A stretch of 64,000 nucleotides of DNA from Heligmosomoides polygyrus polygyrus (Eukaryota > Nematoda > Chromadorea > Rhabditida > Heligmosomidae): positions 50,699,631 to 50,763,630 of the forward strand of contig OX377206.1 in assembly GCA_947396885.1 (NCBI GenBank), written 5' to 3'. This document shows, in pieces, positions 62,494 through 64,000 of this stretch. Every line of letters starts with the position of its first letter. Positions within the stretch are counted from its first letter, which is position 1. The notes below the pieces were generated by a model. The model had not been told where the DNA came from and searched no databases. It saw nothing but the letters and a program-made list of their open reading frames with translations. The translations under genes and the position numbers were made by a program.

Positions 62494-64000
62494 CTATTTT
62501 GACAGGATAGCTATTCCGCGTGAGCTTGTATGGTTTTTATGTCTATCAGTTTCTTCGGTCACACAAGATAGTGTGACATGAATATCGTATTCAGGTACTT
62601 CCTCAAGAACGACCTCCGCAATCGACGTATCTGTGAACACCGACAATGAGAATCGGATCATTAACCAGTCAAGAGCTCTCACTTTTTGCGTGAAAATTCT
62701 TTGATTTCACCTTGTTAATGGTAATTGTCTTTATCGATTTCTTCGGCAACATCACATAGTGTGACATGACTGTCGTCTTTAAGAACTTCCTCAAGAACGA
62801 CATACGCAATCGACGTATCTGTGAACACCGTCAGATGTCAATGAGAATCGGATCATTAACCAGTCAAGAGCTCTCACTTTTTGCGTGAAAATTCTTTGAT
62901 TTCTGCTTCTTCATGGTGATTGGGTTTATCGGTTTCTTCGGCCACATGACATAGCGTGACATGACTGTCGTCTTCAGGTACTTCCTCAAGAACGAACTTT
63001 GCAATTGACGTATCTTGGAACACCGTCAGACGTCAATGAGAATCGGATCATTAGCCATCATTAGTATGGTTTTTATGTCTATCAGTTTCTTCGGCTTCAC
63101 AAGATAGTGTGATATGACTGTCGTCTTCAGGTACTTCCTCAAGAACGAACTTTGCAATTGACGTATCTTTGAACAACGTCAATGAGAATCGGGTAATTAA
63201 ACAATCAAGAGCTCTCATTTTTCCGGGACAATTCCTTGATTTTAGCTTGTTAATGGTGATTGTGTTTATCGATTTCATCGGTAACACCACATAGTGTGAC
63301 ATGACTGCCGTCTTTAGGAACTTCCCCAAGAACGAACTTTGCAATTGACGTATCTTTGAACAACATCAATGAGAATCGGATCATTAACCAGTCAACAGCT
63401 CTCATTTTTCCGGGACAATTCCTTGATTTTAGCTTGTTAATGGTGATTGTGTTTATCGATTTCTTCGGCAACACCACATAGTGTGACATGACTGCCGTCT
63501 TTAGGAACTTTCCCAAGAACGAACTTTGCAATTGACGTATCTTTGAACAACGTCAATGAGAATCGGATCATTAACCAGTCAAGAGCTCTCATTTTTTCGG
63601 GACAATTCTTTGATATCAGCTTGTTCCTGGTGACTGGGTTTATCGGTTTCTTCGTCCACATGACATAGTGTGACATGACTGTCGTCTTCAGGTACTTCCT
63701 CAAGAACGAACTTTGCAAATAACGTATCTTTGAACAACGTCAATGAGAATCGGATCATTAACCAGTCAAGAGCTCTCACTTTTTGCGTGAAAATTCTTTG
63801 ATTTCACTTGTTAATGGTAATTGTCTTTATCGATTTCTTCGGCAACATCACATAGTGTGACATGACTGCCGTCTTTAGGAACTTCCCCAAGAACGAACTT
63901 TGCAATTGACGTATCTTTGAACAACGTCAATGAGAATCGGATCATTAACCAGTCAAGAGCTCTCATTTTTTCGGGACAATTCTTTGATGTCAGCTTGTTC
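62494..64000. repeat. HOR 30, partial (right edge), type B to type C junction
   Basis: It begins as type B (195, 341, 187, 187) but from about 63600 carries type C features (GGTGACTGGG, GCAAATAACG). Around 63777 it then joins CACTTTTTGCGTG, a D-following monomer, without a D unit. From about 63868 it returns to a standard TTAGGAACTTCCCC monomer. Private changes are GACATACGC near 62804 and TTCGTCCACATGAC near 63653. Confidence 0.88.

Larger units (their letters stand above)
1..64000. repeat. Satellite DNA array, ~187-bp monomers in higher-order repeats
   Basis: Every part of the window aligns to the same monomer or to its diverged D and C variants. The SacI-type mark (GAGCTC, or the variants CAGCTC and GCGCTT) recurs at steps of 186, 187, 194/195, 288/289, 339-341 or 378 bp from end to end. 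All copies point the same way. No unique DNA, transposon, tRNA, rRNA or gap is seen. The composition is about 42% GC. Seen: the periodicity and the HOR structure. Inferred: a eukaryotic heterochromatic or centromeric-type satellite. The family is not recognised, so neither species nor chromosomal location can be given. Confidence 0.97.

Noticed and set aside
1..64000. One giant repetitive protein gene (surface or silk-type)
   Set aside because: The 187-bp period is not a multiple of three, and stops close all frames within about two monomers. No open frame exceeds 110 codons.
1..64000. Prokaryotic or phage DNA with accessory systems
   Set aside because: There is not a single credible gene in 64 kb, and the hierarchical satellite structure is characteristic of eukaryotic heterochromatin.

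Overview
The whole 64 kb window is one uninterrupted head-to-tail satellite DNA array. I find no gene, RNA gene, transposon, CRISPR array or stretch of unique sequence. The basic unit is a monomer of about 187 bp (186 bp variants are common). Its phase is set by an AGAGCTCT palindrome (SacI site) that recurs every 186-187 bp. All copies have the same orientation and there are no assembly gaps. A typical monomer (3680-3866) has 78 G+C in 187 bases (about 42%) and 9 CpGs against about 8 expected, so CpG is not depleted.

Monomers are organised into higher-order repeats (HORs). I delimit each HOR by one diverged monomer, the 'D' unit, which carries TTTGACAGGATAGCTATTCC. It occurs 30 times, giving 29 complete HORs and two partial ones. 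HOR lengths are 913, 1465, 1575, 1576, 1763, 1848, 1950, 2136, 2314, 2323, 2501, 2688, 3564 and 4676 bp. Most differences are whole monomer steps (186/187 bp) or one 288-bp step, as expected from in-register unequal crossing over. Three flavours are recognisable. Type A covers about 2.0-6.9, 11.9-15, 24.2-26.5, 44.8-47.3 and 48.2-55.5 kb. Type B covers about 6.9-10.9, 26.5-41.4 and 55.5-63.5 kb. Type C covers about 0-2 and 17-24 kb. Short hybrid HORs (913, 1465 and 1575 bp) lie between or within these blocks.

Above the HOR level there are segmental copies of several kb: about 7.4 kb repeated 48,670 bp away, about 4.4 kb repeated 32,941 bp away, and tandem segments with periods of 5,934, 3,564 and 3,228 bp. 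This looks like a recently homogenised, actively rearranging array.

The window suggests a eukaryotic heterochromatic or centromere-type satellite. I do not recognise the monomer and cannot name the organism. The retained CpGs suggest a lineage or locus without heavy CpG methylation, such as many invertebrates, but this is inference. Many minus-strand open frames of 60-110 codons exist. They repeat with the satellite, mostly begin at TTG, shift frame at each 187-bp step and show no codon-position bias in their differences, so I do not annotate them as genes.
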